Source: Chitinophagaceae bacterium (GTDB lineage: Bacteria; Bacteroidota; Bacteroidia; Chitinophagales; Chitinophagaceae). From it: a stretch of DNA of 64,000 nucleotides. Position numbers and translations under genes: made by a program. Location of the stretch: NCBI GenBank assembly GCA_014879565.1, contig JACSRW010000040.1:1-64000 (forward strand), in the 5' to 3' direction. The notes below the pieces were generated by a model. That model had not been told where the DNA came from, did not search any database, and saw nothing but the letters and a program-made list of their open reading frames with translations. Shown piece by piece: positions 1 through 8,527 of the stretch (position 1 is the stretch's first letter; the number at the start of each line of letters is the position of its first letter).

Positions 1-181
1 CAATTTACCCCCCTCCCCCCTTTTCTCCAATGATTGCGCCCTCATTTTTTTACTTTATGGCAGATCTGCTATATTTCATCTGAAATGTTTTTTGCGACGG
101 GCTTACGGAAAGCTATACACGCCCGCAATGAAGCGGCCGTTATTTCGTTTTATGTGAGCGGGTTAACCCGTTCGGGCAGAC

Positions 182-697
182 ATGATAAAACAACCAGTCT
201 TTTCCCCTTTCTTTTTTCCGCGGGCCCTGCGCTGCTTTTTCGTTCTGCTCCTGCTTTCCTGTTCGCAGGAACAAACCATCCTGCTGAAAGCCAGGGTGAC
301 CGGAGTGAAAGACGGGGATACCATTGAACTGCTGCGGGAGCATAAAACCTTCACCGTGCGCCTGGCCCATATTGACTGCCCGGAAAAAAACCAGCCCTTC
401 GGCACACGGGCCAGACAGTTTACCTCGGCGCTCTGCTTCGGACAAACCGTACAGATCCTGCCCACCGGCGAAAAAGACCGCTGGGGAAGAATGATCGCGG
501 AAATCATCAACGAAAAAGGAGATACCATAAACCGGGAACTGGTAAAAGCCGGCCTGGCCTGGTTCTTCTCCCGGTACTCATCCAATCCGTCCTACGCCGC
601 TCTCGAAAAAACCGCCCGCTTACAAAAAACCGGCCTCTGGTCCCAACCGGATCCCGTGGCGCCCTGGGAATGGAGAAATAAAAAACGGAGACAATAA
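182..697 (+). CDS. Thermonuclease-like (SNase domain) lipoprotein
   Basis: A 171-residue protein with an N-terminal hydrophobic segment ending in a lipobox-like LLLSC (about residues 22-26), so probably a lipoprotein exported to the envelope. The rest is one SNase fold: VTGVKDGDTIEL, then VRLAHIDCPE, then KDRWGRMIAEI and GLAWFF, the usual order of staphylococcal-nuclease motifs. The Arg and Asp/Glu residues of the active site appear to be in place (RLAHIDCPE, DRWGR). Known members cut single- and double-stranded DNA or RNA with calcium. The gene stands alone; the next gene starts 221 bases downstream. The ATG at 182 is chosen because it gives a full signal peptide. Confidence 0.85.
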   Translation: MIKQPVFSPFFFPRALRCFFVLLLLSCSQEQTILLKARVTGVKDGDTIELLREHKTFTVRLAHIDCPEKNQPFGTRARQFTSALCFGQTVQILPTGEKDRWGRMIAEIINEKGDTINRELVKAGLAWFFSRYSSNPSYAALEKTARLQKTGLWSQPDPVAPWEWRNKKRRQ

Positions 698-918
698 AAG
701 AAGACAAGCCAGGAAGTCGCAGTAATGTTAAACCATACGCTGTTCGCCCGCTTAGCTCAGTCCGGACCCGGACAATAACCAGGTTAAGACCCATTGGTTT
801 ACATGTATTTGATATTCAATATTTTAGTTTGTAAAACTGTGTCCAACGACTTGTCTGATCCCAAAATTTATATTAATTATTGGAATATATTCCGTAAATT
901 CATATAAAATTAAGGATT
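698..918. other. Intergenic, no gene seen
   Basis: No credible ORF. The second half is AT-rich and probably carries the promoter of the ATPase gene at 919, but no clean TAnnTTTG box was found. A short stretch at 746-757 reads like the D-arm start of a tRNA (GCTTAGCTCAGT) but the rest of a tRNA does not follow. Confidence 0.5.
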
Positions 919-2049
919 ATGATCCGCAGAATGATAGAAAGTGTGATCCGGGAAAAGTTGTTCGGCGGCAAAGTCATTATTATTTCCGGACCCCGGCAGG
1001 TGGGCAAAACCACATTACTGAAAAAAATACAGGAAGAAGCCGGTCTTAAATCCCTTTGGCTGAATTGTGATGAACCAGATATCCGTTCCTTCCTGGAAGA
1101 AGCAACTTCCACAGAACTGAAAAAGTTTACAGGCGATCATAAAATGATCTTCATTGATGAAGCACAGCGGGTAAAAAATATCGGGATTACCTTAAAACTC
1201 TTCGTGGATAATTTTCCGGATATCCAGGTGATCGCTACCGGTTCCTCCGCGCTGGAACTCGCCAACACCATTAATGAACCGCTGACAGGCCGTAAATGGG
1301 AGTTTCAGCTCTATCCCTTCTCTACCGGTGAACTGGTATTACATACCTCAGAGACAGAAGAAAGCCGCCTGCTGGAACAACGACTTATCTACGGACTCTA
1401 CCCGGAAATCGTTAACCACCCATCCCGGGCTGCTGAAACCATCGCCGTACTGGCAGACAGTTATCTCTACAAAGACCTGCTCTCCCAGGCCGCTGTACGC
1501 AAACCAGCCCTGCTCGACCGTATCCTTACAGCCCTGGCCCTGCAGCTTGGCCAGGAGGTTTCCTTCAACGAACTTGGACAGATAACAGGCGCCGATTCAA
1601 AAACAGTGGAACAGTATATCCAGCTGCTGGAAAAATCATATATCCTTTTTCAGCTGCCTGCATTCAGCCGCAATCTCCGCAATGAGATCAAAAAAGGCAG
1701 GAAAATCTATTTCTGTGACAATGGTATCCGCAACGCGATTATAAAAAATTTTAATCCCCTGGCCCTGCGGCAGGATACCGGCGCCCTATGGGAAAACTGG
1801 CTGGTAAGCGAGCGAAAGAAGTTTAATGCCTATTCCGGGAAAACCGTGAACAGTTACTTCTGGCGAACCCATGCCCAACAGGAAATTGACTATGTGGAAG
1901 AAGGCGGGGGCCGGATAGCCGCTATTGAATTTAAATGGAACGAACAGCATAAAGCCAAATTGCCGGAAGCCTTTTCAAAAGCCTACCCGGATACTCAGTT
2001 TACTACCATTAACCGGAAAAATTATATGCCCTTCCTTACAGAAGGATAG
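919..2049 (+). CDS. AAA ATPase with C-terminal DUF4143
   Basis: A 376-residue protein of the AAA_14/DUF4143 type. The N-terminal ATPase has a Walker A (GPRQVGKTT, about residues 25-33) and a Walker B followed by a sensor region (MIFIDEAQRV, about 75-84). After a winged-helix-like middle part, the C-terminal DUF4143 carries ENWLVSE and then EIDYVEE...IEFKW, a pattern resembling a PD-(D/E)XK nuclease core. Family members are common in bacteria and archaea and have no settled function; they occur as scattered, often horizontally acquired single genes. Here it is also a single gene with no partner in reach. Confidence 0.85.
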   Translation: MIRRMIESVIREKLFGGKVIIISGPRQVGKTTLLKKIQEEAGLKSLWLNCDEPDIRSFLEEATSTELKKFTGDHKMIFIDEAQRVKNIGITLKLFVDNFPDIQVIATGSSALELANTINEPLTGRKWEFQLYPFSTGELVLHTSETEESRLLEQRLIYGLYPEIVNHPSRAAETIAVLADSYLYKDLLSQAAVRKPALLDRILTALALQLGQEVSFNELGQITGADSKTVEQYIQLLEKSYILFQLPAFSRNLRNEIKKGRKIYFCDNGIRNAIIKNFNPLALRQDTGALWENWLVSERKKFNAYSGKTVNSYFWRTHAQQEIDYVEEGGGRIAAIEFKWNEQHKAKLPEAFSKAYPDTQFTTINRKNYMPFLTEG

Positions 2050-2153
2050 CCATTACTAGTTGAAGCCCCGGGGCAGAACAATAGTACTGGGCCTTTACAA
2101 AAAAGTAAAGTCCCGTCCTAATTTCCGACATTTAACCAACTCAACATCATTGC

Positions 2154-2909
2154 ATGAAACCCTCCCCCGCCTACAAATACCTGAATATCGTCTTCTTCGG
2201 ACTGGCCCTCTTTGTCAACTACCTCAGCGTGGTCTACGAACTGGGCGGCAATACCATCCGGGAACTTTCCGATAAATACGATAACCTCTTTACCCCGGCC
2301 CCGCAAACCTTCGCGATCTGGAGCCTGATCTACCTGCTGCTGACCGTCTTTCTCGTGCTGCAGTTTGTGACCCGCTACCGCGACAGCTTCCTTACCCGCA
2401 GCCCCCTCTTCCTGCTGAGCTGTATCTTCAACTTCAGCTGGATCCTGGCCTGGCAATATGAATACCTCTGGCTCTCCCTGCTGATCATGCTGGCCCTGCT
2501 CACCAGCCTTACCCTGATCAACCGGCAGCTGCAAAATGAAAATCACCTTATTTTCCGCCTCACTTTCGGTATCTACCTGGGCTGGATCTGTATCGCCACG
2601 ATCGCCAACGCCACTGCCGTACTGGTGGGCAGCGGCATCAACCCGGCCATTGGCCTGCGAGAAAATATCACCGTTGCTATGCTGGCCATTGGCGCGGCCC
2701 TGGTTGCCCTGATCATGCGGCAACTCAAAAACCCCTTCCTCGCCATCGCCGTTTGCTGGGCCTTCTATGGGATCTATACCAAGAGAGCAAATGATCACCC
2801 GGTGATTGCGTGGGCCGCATTGGCTGCTTTGTTCGCGGTTACAATTTGGGCGATTTTTCTTTGTTATACTATGGAGGGAAAGAGGGCCGGAAAACGACAG
2901 TCACCCTGA
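2154..2909 (+). CDS. TspO/MBR-like integral membrane protein
   Basis: A 251-residue protein with about seven hydrophobic segments and many aromatic residues. TspO-like signatures: FTPAPQTFAIWSLIYLLL in the first third, FNFSWILAWQYEY in the middle, and IYLGWICIATIANATAVLV later. It is longer than canonical five-helix TspO (about 160 residues) and fits the extended tryptophan-rich-sensory-protein-like family found in bacteria. TspO proteins bind porphyrins and similar ligands; the substrate here is unknown. The stop codon lies inside the first copy of the REP-like repeat, so the last residues were set by the repeat. Confidence 0.7.
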   Translation: MKPSPAYKYLNIVFFGLALFVNYLSVVYELGGNTIRELSDKYDNLFTPAPQTFAIWSLIYLLLTVFLVLQFVTRYRDSFLTRSPLFLLSCIFNFSWILAWQYEYLWLSLLIMLALLTSLTLINRQLQNENHLIFRLTFGIYLGWICIATIANATAVLVGSGINPAIGLRENITVAMLAIGAALVALIMRQLKNPFLAIAVCWAFYGIYTKRANDHPVIAWAALAALFAVTIWAIFLCYTMEGKRAGKRQSP

Positions 2910-3012
2910 GTGTGTTAAAGAGTGAACGGCTGTCACTCTGAGCGTGTCGAAGAGTGAAGTCGCGGAGATGGTATTCCGTTCGCCATGCTTCGGCACGCTC
3001 AGCATGACATCG
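2899..3012. repeat. REP-like palindromic repeat, locus 1 (partial plus full copy)
   Basis: A degenerate half copy (about 2899-2925) is followed by a full pair: a left arm of the TGTCACTCTGAGCGTGTCGA type at 2931 and a right arm GCTTCGGCACGCTCAGCATG ending near 3010. The two arms are inverse complements around a spacer of about 30 bases. The same family recurs at 5775, 11998, 12181, 12536 and 51270. Confidence 0.85.
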
Positions 3013-3051
3013 AAACACCTCTTTTGAAGAAAACCATATCAATGGGGATGT

Positions 3052-3555
3052 TTACCTCAGCCTGCCCGATCGTCTGAAGGATTCAATGATTGCCGGATGA
3101 TTGCGTTTATCCAGGCTGGCCAGTTCCGCATTGCCCTGTATATGTATAAACCGGAGCGGCAGTTCATAATCCCCGGAAAGTAACGGGTCAATCGTGGCCA
3201 CCCCGATTACCGTGGAACTGAGATAGGCGGGATGAAACTTTCCGTAATAAACAGGCGTACCATTAAGGGTAACCGCAAAGGCCTTTTCCGGACCAAATGC
3301 GGCAATAACCGGTTTTATCTCGGAATACAGTTGAAAGCTGGTGCTGCTGTGATCATAGGTTTTTATCTCCGGGTCCGAAACCAGGGGCCGGTCTTCCAAA
3401 ACCGCATTACTGATCGTCAGCAGCCCGGGATTCGTGGTCGTGTTAATCTCCTGTGTCCATGACTTAAGCAAATAAATATCCACCCGGTCATAGTCTTGTT
3501 TTTTGCAGCCGGTAAAAACCAGGGCAGCGAGCAATAAAAGGAGAATCTGTTTCAT
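3052..3555 (-). CDS. Hypothetical lipoprotein
   Basis: A 167-residue protein beginning with a short basic N-terminus, a hydrophobic core and a lipobox (VFTGC, about residues 13-17), so likely a lipoprotein. The mature part has no motif I recognise; it is rich in beta-prone stretches and mentions no catalytic pattern. It lies in the same direction as the 615-residue propeller protein upstream (start 5583), with a 180-base gap holding a GACCGTACTTCGTA repeat copy, so a shared transcript is possible but not shown. Confidence 0.7.
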   Translation of the reverse strand: MKQILLLLLAALVFTGCKKQDYDRVDIYLLKSWTQEINTTTNPGLLTISNAVLEDRPLVSDPEIKTYDHSSTSFQLYSEIKPVIAAFGPEKAFAVTLNGTPVYYGKFHPAYLSSTVIGVATIDPLLSGDYELPLRFIHIQGNAELASLDKRNHPAIIESFRRSGRLR

Positions 3556-3660
3556 ACCTGTCTTTATTCAACGACCGGTAAAACGAATTATTGCCATTTT
3601 CCTCCTTAATACTCCCGATCCGGCAGCGTTCGTTGTGCCGGGATATATCAGCCAGCCGGA

Positions 3661-3684
3661 GACCGTACTTCGTAACCCGTACTT
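3661..3684. repeat. GACCGTACTTCGTA repeat, copy 1
   Basis: GACCGTACTTCGTAACCCGT followed by ACTT. It matches 5886-5919 except for a 7-base duplication (GTTCGTA) in the other copy, which looks like replication slippage. Both copies lie in gaps just downstream or upstream of genes. Confidence 0.6.
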
Positions 3685-3735
3685 CCTGCTTATTCCCTTT
3701 TTGTTTACAAAACATAGCGGGAGCACCATCCCTCA

Positions 3736-5583
3736 TTAGTAACACTCCTCACATGCCAGCTCCCCGGTATAAAAAGCAAACAATCCCGATGACCCGAAAC
3801 GCGGATCGTATTTTTCACTGCAGCCGGCTACCACGAAGCGCCCGTGACAGGAAATCATCGGACGGGCCGTACTGCCCGCCGTGGTTTGGGTGATGGGAAT
3901 AATCCGGCCGGTGCCGGTATGCTGCATGATAATATTCCCTTTGGGCACCCCCATATTGGAAGCCGTAGTATTATACGTAATCCAGCGGCCATCATAACTG
4001 ATCCCGATCCGTTCTCCCTGTGCAATGGGACTGTCTCCGTTCGCCTCCGAAGAAACTCCGGGCACACTGATACGTTTTACCTGGCGGGTGGATACATTAT
4101 AAATATAAATATCCTGGAACCCGTTCAGATCGGCCGGATCCAGTCCGTCGGCCGTGGTGGCATATACAATATAATTCCCATCGCCGGATATAGAGGGCCA
4201 TACCACCCGGCTGGCACTCTCATTCCCCTGTTTTCTGTCCGCGCCATTGGAGGCTACCGAAATTCTTTGCAAACCGCTTACCCCGTTTTCCCAGAGAAAA
4301 ATATCCCATAATCCGTTATTGTCATTCGGCACCAGGCGGTAACTGTACGCACAAAAAGCAATCCTGTTTCCATCCTCCGATATACTGGGGGCATAGCCGC
4401 CGGCAGCCTTGCCTGTCTCATAGTCGCGGCTGATACAGGCCGTGGTACCGGAAGCAAGACTGGTGATATAGACATTGGGGGTATTAAACACCGGCTCCAG
4501 TTTTACAATATCACTGGCCGCCGAGGTATACGCCACTACATTCCCATCTCCGGAAATCACCGGCTCATAACTTTCCCCGTTACCGGGCAGCCCGCCGGCT
4601 GTTTTGCTGACCAGTTGCAGGGAACCGCTTCCGGCCTTCCATACAAATACATCCCTTGCCCCGTTTATATCTCCTTCCGCCAGATTGCTGGCATAGGTTT
4701 CAAAAGCCACGGTCATTCCATCGGCAGAAATCGCAGGCACCGCGCAGTTTCCGTTTCCCTCCTGACCCGCAGCCGTTTTGCTGACCAGCCGGGTGATCCC
4801 CGCCTTCCGGTCCCGCCAGAATACCTGCCGGTAATTGCCCGAAGAACCATCCACCCCCTTTCCATACATGGTAAATGCGACATACCGGCCTTCATCTACC
4901 CCGCGGCCACCCGCCACCGGGGTCCAGCTTTCATAATAGGTGCTGAGTATTTTATTATCACTGCTGCGGGAAATCAGATCCGTTTTTTGTTTCGGGGGCT
5001 GAAAGGGTTCGGTTGGTTTCCGGCAATCGGCTATCACAATGATCCCGCTGTCGGGCACCACTCCGGTATGCAGCGACATTTTTGCCGCTCTCGGTCCCTC
5101 TCTTTGTTCTATCCGGTAATCATCCCCCAGGGGATAACCGCCCAGGTTGAGAGTAGTAGAGAATGGTACGGTATAGGTTCTCCCGTAATTATCGGCAAAT
5201 TTGAAGACCTCCCCCTGTTCGATCCCCGTCACTTTCATTTTAAAAATCGTAAGCGGGGGATTACCTCCTTCCAGGGTCAGAAGGAGTTCTCCGGCCGGCA
5301 TTACCCCGTTTGGGGATTGCTGGAAACGGATGGCCCTTGGACCCGCCGTCTGTACAACTGTATAGGACTGGCCCGCTTCCAGAGTTACCGGAAAATAGGC
5401 GATCACCTGCGCGGGCTCCAGCCTGAGCCGGTGCGTGCCATTGAGCAAAAACTCAAAACTTTCTTTATTGGAACGCAGACTGCTGGACCAGCTGACCCCG
5501 ATTTTATAGGGGCCGGTTTCCTGGGCAAGAATGGTTTTGTCAATAAGGATCAGCAGGAAAAAGGGCAGAAATTTTTTCACCAT
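3736..5583 (-). CDS. Secreted TolB/PD40-type beta-propeller protein
   Basis: The start is taken as the ATG at 5583, because it begins MVKKFLPFFLLILIDKTILA, a clear signal peptide; the ORF track's earlier start adds 24 unlikely residues. The protein (615 residues) has an N-terminal beta-rich part and then, from about residue 230, a run of PD40/WD40-like repeats of the form S(G/E)DGNxIxYxTxASxL...DI(Y/F)xxN...RIS (for example SGDGNYIVYATTADGL). Such TolB-like propellers are common in exported Bacteroidota proteins, where they serve in binding. No catalytic domain and no T9SS tail is visible. Function unknown. Confidence 0.75.
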   Translation of the reverse strand: MVKKFLPFFLLILIDKTILAQETGPYKIGVSWSSSLRSNKESFEFLLNGTHRLRLEPAQVIAYFPVTLEAGQSYTVVQTAGPRAIRFQQSPNGVMPAGELLLTLEGGNPPLTIFKMKVTGIEQGEVFKFADNYGRTYTVPFSTTLNLGGYPLGDDYRIEQREGPRAAKMSLHTGVVPDSGIIVIADCRKPTEPFQPPKQKTDLISRSSDNKILSTYYESWTPVAGGRGVDEGRYVAFTMYGKGVDGSSGNYRQVFWRDRKAGITRLVSKTAAGQEGNGNCAVPAISADGMTVAFETYASNLAEGDINGARDVFVWKAGSGSLQLVSKTAGGLPGNGESYEPVISGDGNVVAYTSAASDIVKLEPVFNTPNVYITSLASGTTACISRDYETGKAAGGYAPSISEDGNRIAFCAYSYRLVPNDNNGLWDIFLWENGVSGLQRISVASNGADRKQGNESASRVVWPSISGDGNYIVYATTADGLDPADLNGFQDIYIYNVSTRQVKRISVPGVSSEANGDSPIAQGERIGISYDGRWITYNTTASNMGVPKGNIIMQHTGTGRIIPITQTTAGSTARPMISCHGRFVVAGCSEKYDPRFGSSGLFAFYTGELACEECY

Positions 5584-5774
5584 GCACAATTTTAATGAAA
5601 CAAATAAGGGTTCCCGTTGCGGGTGTAACCTACCATCTGTTACATAAAAATGCACTCCCGGAAACAGGGGAATTTTGAAAGAAAGACGGGAGACTAGAGT
5701 CGGGAGACAGGAGTTTGGAGTTAGTAGTCCCTTCTATGAAACATTGAGGTTTAACGGATGAAGGTGACTTCGGA

Positions 5775-5803
5775 TTTCACTCTGAGCGTGTCGAAGAGTG
5801 AAA
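5775..5803. repeat. REP-like repeat, locus 2 (single arm)
   Basis: A lone arm forming its own inverted repeat: TTTCACTCT at one end, AGAGTGAAA at the other, with GAGCGTGTCGA between. It belongs to the same family as the copies framing the GIY-YIG gene. Confidence 0.8.
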
Positions 5804-5885
5804 ATAGGAGTCGGGAGACAGGTGTTCGGAGTTAGTAGTCCCTGTTGTGAAGAGCATGTCTCCATCATGGTCCAGCTCATCCGGT

Positions 5886-5919
5886 GACCGTACTTCGTAG
5901 TTCGTAACTCGTACTTATT
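5886..5919. repeat. GACCGTACTTCGTA repeat, copy 2
   Basis: GACCGTACTTCGTAGTTCGT then AACTCGTACTTATT. Same family as 3661-3684, with an internal 7-base duplication. Confidence 0.6.
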
Positions 5920-5921
5920 TA

Positions 5922-8207
5922 CTACATCCCGTATTCACTTAGAAACTTAATGCGCATTATTTTAAGCTGCTCCCAGTTAAAATTAAACTCCGCCAGTTCC
6001 TCCAGCGCCACCGCGAGTGAGGAAGTCTGGCAGCCCTTGAAATATTCCATGATTTCCTCCTGGTCATTTTCGTCCAGCATTTCATCAATGGCATAATCCA
6101 GGTTGAGCCGGGTGCCGCTGGCCGCGATGGTTTCCATCTCTTCAAGCATTTCATCCATGCGCCAGCCCTTGTTTTTGGCAATGGTTTCGAGCGAAACCTT
6201 TTTATCGGTATTCTGAATAATGTACACTTTATTCCCGCTCTTGTTCACCACACTCTTCATCACAAAATCATCAGGGCGTTCAATATTGTTTTCCTCCACG
6301 TATTTCGCGATCAGGGCCACAAAGGGTTTGCCGTACTTGAGGGCCTTGCCCTTGCTTACGCCCTGGCATTTTTCGAGTCCCTCGAGGGTAATGGGATAAA
6401 ACGTGGCCATATCCTGCAGCGAAGATTCCAGGAAGATCACAAAGGGAGGTAATCCCTTTTTCTTCGCCTCCTGCTGCCGCAGTTCCTTCAGCATCTCAAA
6501 CAGTTTCTCATCGGCAGCGGCGCCCGGGGTGGCTTCGGTGGCTTCCTCATCATCGGCATTGGCTTCCTCGTAGAGATTGTTGAGTACAATCTTAAAAGAT
6601 TTGGGCTTTTTAAGGAAGGCCTCGGCTTTTTTGGTGAACTTGAGTACCCCGTATTCTTCTATATCCTTCGAGAGCAGTCCCTCCAGAATCATCTGGCGGA
6701 TCAGCGAATTCCAGAAATGCGGATCGCGGTCATTACCGCTGGCAAAAGCGTTCAGTCCCTCGTGGCGGAACATCTGGATCTGCGGCGTGTGTTTACCGGT
6801 GATGATCTGCACCACATAATCAGTGGCAAAGCGCTCATCAAGATCGCGGATGGCTTTGAGTACCAGTACCGCTTCGTCTTTGGCTTCAATTCTTTCCTTG
6901 GGATGTTTGCAGTTATCGCAGTGACCGCAGTTTTCCTGTTCAAACTCTTCCCCGAAATAACTCATAAGAATCTTCCGGCGGCAGACACCCGTTTCGGCAA
7001 ATGCCACGGTTTCGTTGATCAGCTGGGCGCCGACTTCCCGTTCGCTGAGGGGTTTGTCGCGCATCAGGTGTTCCAGCTTGCTGACATCCTTATGGGAATA
7101 ATATAAAACACATTTTCCTTCCAGTCCGTCGCGGCCCGCGCGGCCGGTTTCCTGGTAATAATTTTCAATACTCTTGGGAATATTATAGTGAATCACAAAG
7201 CGGATATCGGGTTTGTCAATCCCCATCCCGAAAGCGATGGTGGCACAGATCACCTGTACATCTTCTCCGAGAAACTGATCCTGTCTTTCGGCCCGCAGTT
7301 TACTGTCGAGCCCTGCATGATAAGCCACCGCTTTAATGCCGTTGGCCACGAGGATATCGGCCAGCTCTTCCGTTGTCTTGCGGTTGAGGGTATAAATTAT
7401 TCCGCTTTTACCCTTCATGCCCATGATAAAACGCACGATATTTTCATCGGTCTGCGCTTTTTTGATCTTGGGCAGCACCTCATAATAGAGATTGGGGCGG
7501 TTAAAAGAGGAAATAAAAACATTGGGATCGCGCAGGTCCAGGTTTTTGATGATATCACTCTGCACTTTCGGGGTGGCCGTGGCCGTTAGGGCGATCACGG
7601 GCACATCCGGGTTTATCTGGATCATCATTTCGCGGAGACGGCGGTACTCAGGACGGAAATCATGTCCCCATTCGGAAATACAATGCGCCTCATCCACAGC
7701 AAAAAAGGAAATGGTCAGATCGGAAAAGAATTCCAGGTTTTCCTGTTTGGTGAGGGTTTCGGGTGCTACATAGAGCATTTTCGTGCGACCGGTCAGCAGG
7801 TCATCATGCACTTCCTTGATCTCTTTTTTAGACAGGGTGGAGTTGAGAAAATGCGCCACTTCATCGTTGCTGCTGTAGCCCCTTACCAGGTCCACCTGGT
7901 TTTTCATCAGTGCAATCAGGGGGGATACAATGATCGCTACCCCTTCACTGACCAGGGCGGGCAGCTGGTAACAGAGGCTTTTGCCACCGCCGGTAGGCAT
8001 AATCACAAATGTGTCTTTGCCGGCGAGCAGGGATTCGATGGCTTTTTCCTGGGTGCCTTTGAATTTATCAAAGCCGAAATATTCCTGCAGGGCCTGGTGC
8101 AGGTCAAAACGTTTTTTTCTGGCGGGGGTATTTTCGGTAACCTTCGCTTCTTTCTTCTTCGTCGTTGTCTTCTTCGCGGCGGGCGCTTTCTTTACGGTTG
8201 TTCCCAT
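5922..8207 (-). CDS. recQ: ATP-dependent DNA helicase RecQ
   Basis: A 761-residue RecQ. Residues 1-33 are a Lys/Ala-rich tail not found in E. coli RecQ. The helicase core has Walker A (TGGGKS, about 72-77), DEAH (about 172-175, VDEAHCISEWGHDFRP) and the motif VI region (YYQETGRAGRDG). The zinc-binding part is present (CRRK...NCGHCDNC, about 410-435), followed by the winged-helix RQC, an HRDC domain (about 575-650) and a C-terminal HTH_40-like module (ETIAKNKGWRMDEML onward). RecQ unwinds DNA 3'-5' in recombination and fork repair. It is divergent from kpsF. The C-terminal module is related in type to the one at the end of the Pif1-like helicase at 31962. Confidence 0.95.
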   Translation of the reverse strand: MGTTVKKAPAAKKTTTKKKEAKVTENTPARKKRFDLHQALQEYFGFDKFKGTQEKAIESLLAGKDTFVIMPTGGGKSLCYQLPALVSEGVAIIVSPLIALMKNQVDLVRGYSSNDEVAHFLNSTLSKKEIKEVHDDLLTGRTKMLYVAPETLTKQENLEFFSDLTISFFAVDEAHCISEWGHDFRPEYRRLREMMIQINPDVPVIALTATATPKVQSDIIKNLDLRDPNVFISSFNRPNLYYEVLPKIKKAQTDENIVRFIMGMKGKSGIIYTLNRKTTEELADILVANGIKAVAYHAGLDSKLRAERQDQFLGEDVQVICATIAFGMGIDKPDIRFVIHYNIPKSIENYYQETGRAGRDGLEGKCVLYYSHKDVSKLEHLMRDKPLSEREVGAQLINETVAFAETGVCRRKILMSYFGEEFEQENCGHCDNCKHPKERIEAKDEAVLVLKAIRDLDERFATDYVVQIITGKHTPQIQMFRHEGLNAFASGNDRDPHFWNSLIRQMILEGLLSKDIEEYGVLKFTKKAEAFLKKPKSFKIVLNNLYEEANADDEEATEATPGAAADEKLFEMLKELRQQEAKKKGLPPFVIFLESSLQDMATFYPITLEGLEKCQGVSKGKALKYGKPFVALIAKYVEENNIERPDDFVMKSVVNKSGNKVYIIQNTDKKVSLETIAKNKGWRMDEMLEEMETIAASGTRLNLDYAIDEMLDENDQEEIMEYFKGCQTSSLAVALEELAEFNFNWEQLKIMRIKFLSEYGM

Positions 8208-8527
8208 TTCTTCAGTTTTTCATCACAGGAGTCCAAAAGGACAGTCCGGTAAATACCGGTTTTTTAAGATACTCATTTTTAACCGAATATTCGGCTTAAT
8301 TTTTTCAATGGCAACCTTTTGCGGGGGCCGTTATTGTTTCGCGGGATAAGCTGGGAAGGCCGTTGGGCCCGGACTGGTTCACGAAGCGGGCAGGATTTAC
8401 TGTCCAGAGGCTGGTCCCCGTTTTAGGGACAGCGAATTTACGACTCTTTCCCCTCTTTTCTTACAGGAGAACGTTAAAATAAATGCCGTGTCTGTCCCCT
8501 TAATTATCTATAATTTTGGCCCCAATT
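8208..8527. other. recQ-kpsF divergent intergenic region
   Basis: No gene seen. It holds a 12-base palindrome CCGAATATTCGG at 8283-8294, extended by TTAA on both sides, a small hairpin (GTCCC...GGGAC, 8414-8430), and a -7 box for kpsF at 8511-8518. The palindrome lies 76 bases upstream of recQ and could be an operator; that is inference. Confidence 0.5.
8511..8518 (+). promoter_or_regulatory. TAnnTTTG -7 box for kpsF
   Basis: TAATTTTG matches the Bacteroidota -7 consensus TAnnTTTG exactly and ends only 9 bases before the ATG at 8528, predicting a very short or absent leader. No good -33 TTG was found. Confidence 0.55.

Larger units (their letters stand above)
5584..5921. other. Repeat-rich intergenic region
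   Basis: Holds three repeat types and no gene: a direct repeat of about 33 bases (GAGTCGGGAGACAGG... GTTAGTAGTCC) at about 5698-5733 and 5807-5841, an isolated REP-like palindrome at 5775-5803, and the GACCGTACTTCGTA element at 5886-5919 next to the recQ stop codon. Confidence 0.7.

Noticed and set aside
34-327. 97-residue ORF overlapping the nuclease gene
   Set aside because: Shadow frame with no domain or start signal; the nuclease frame explains the region.
746-772. tRNA-like start GCTTAGCTCAGT after GCCC
   Set aside because: No anticodon arm, T arm or acceptor 3' half follows; a chance match or at most a fragment.
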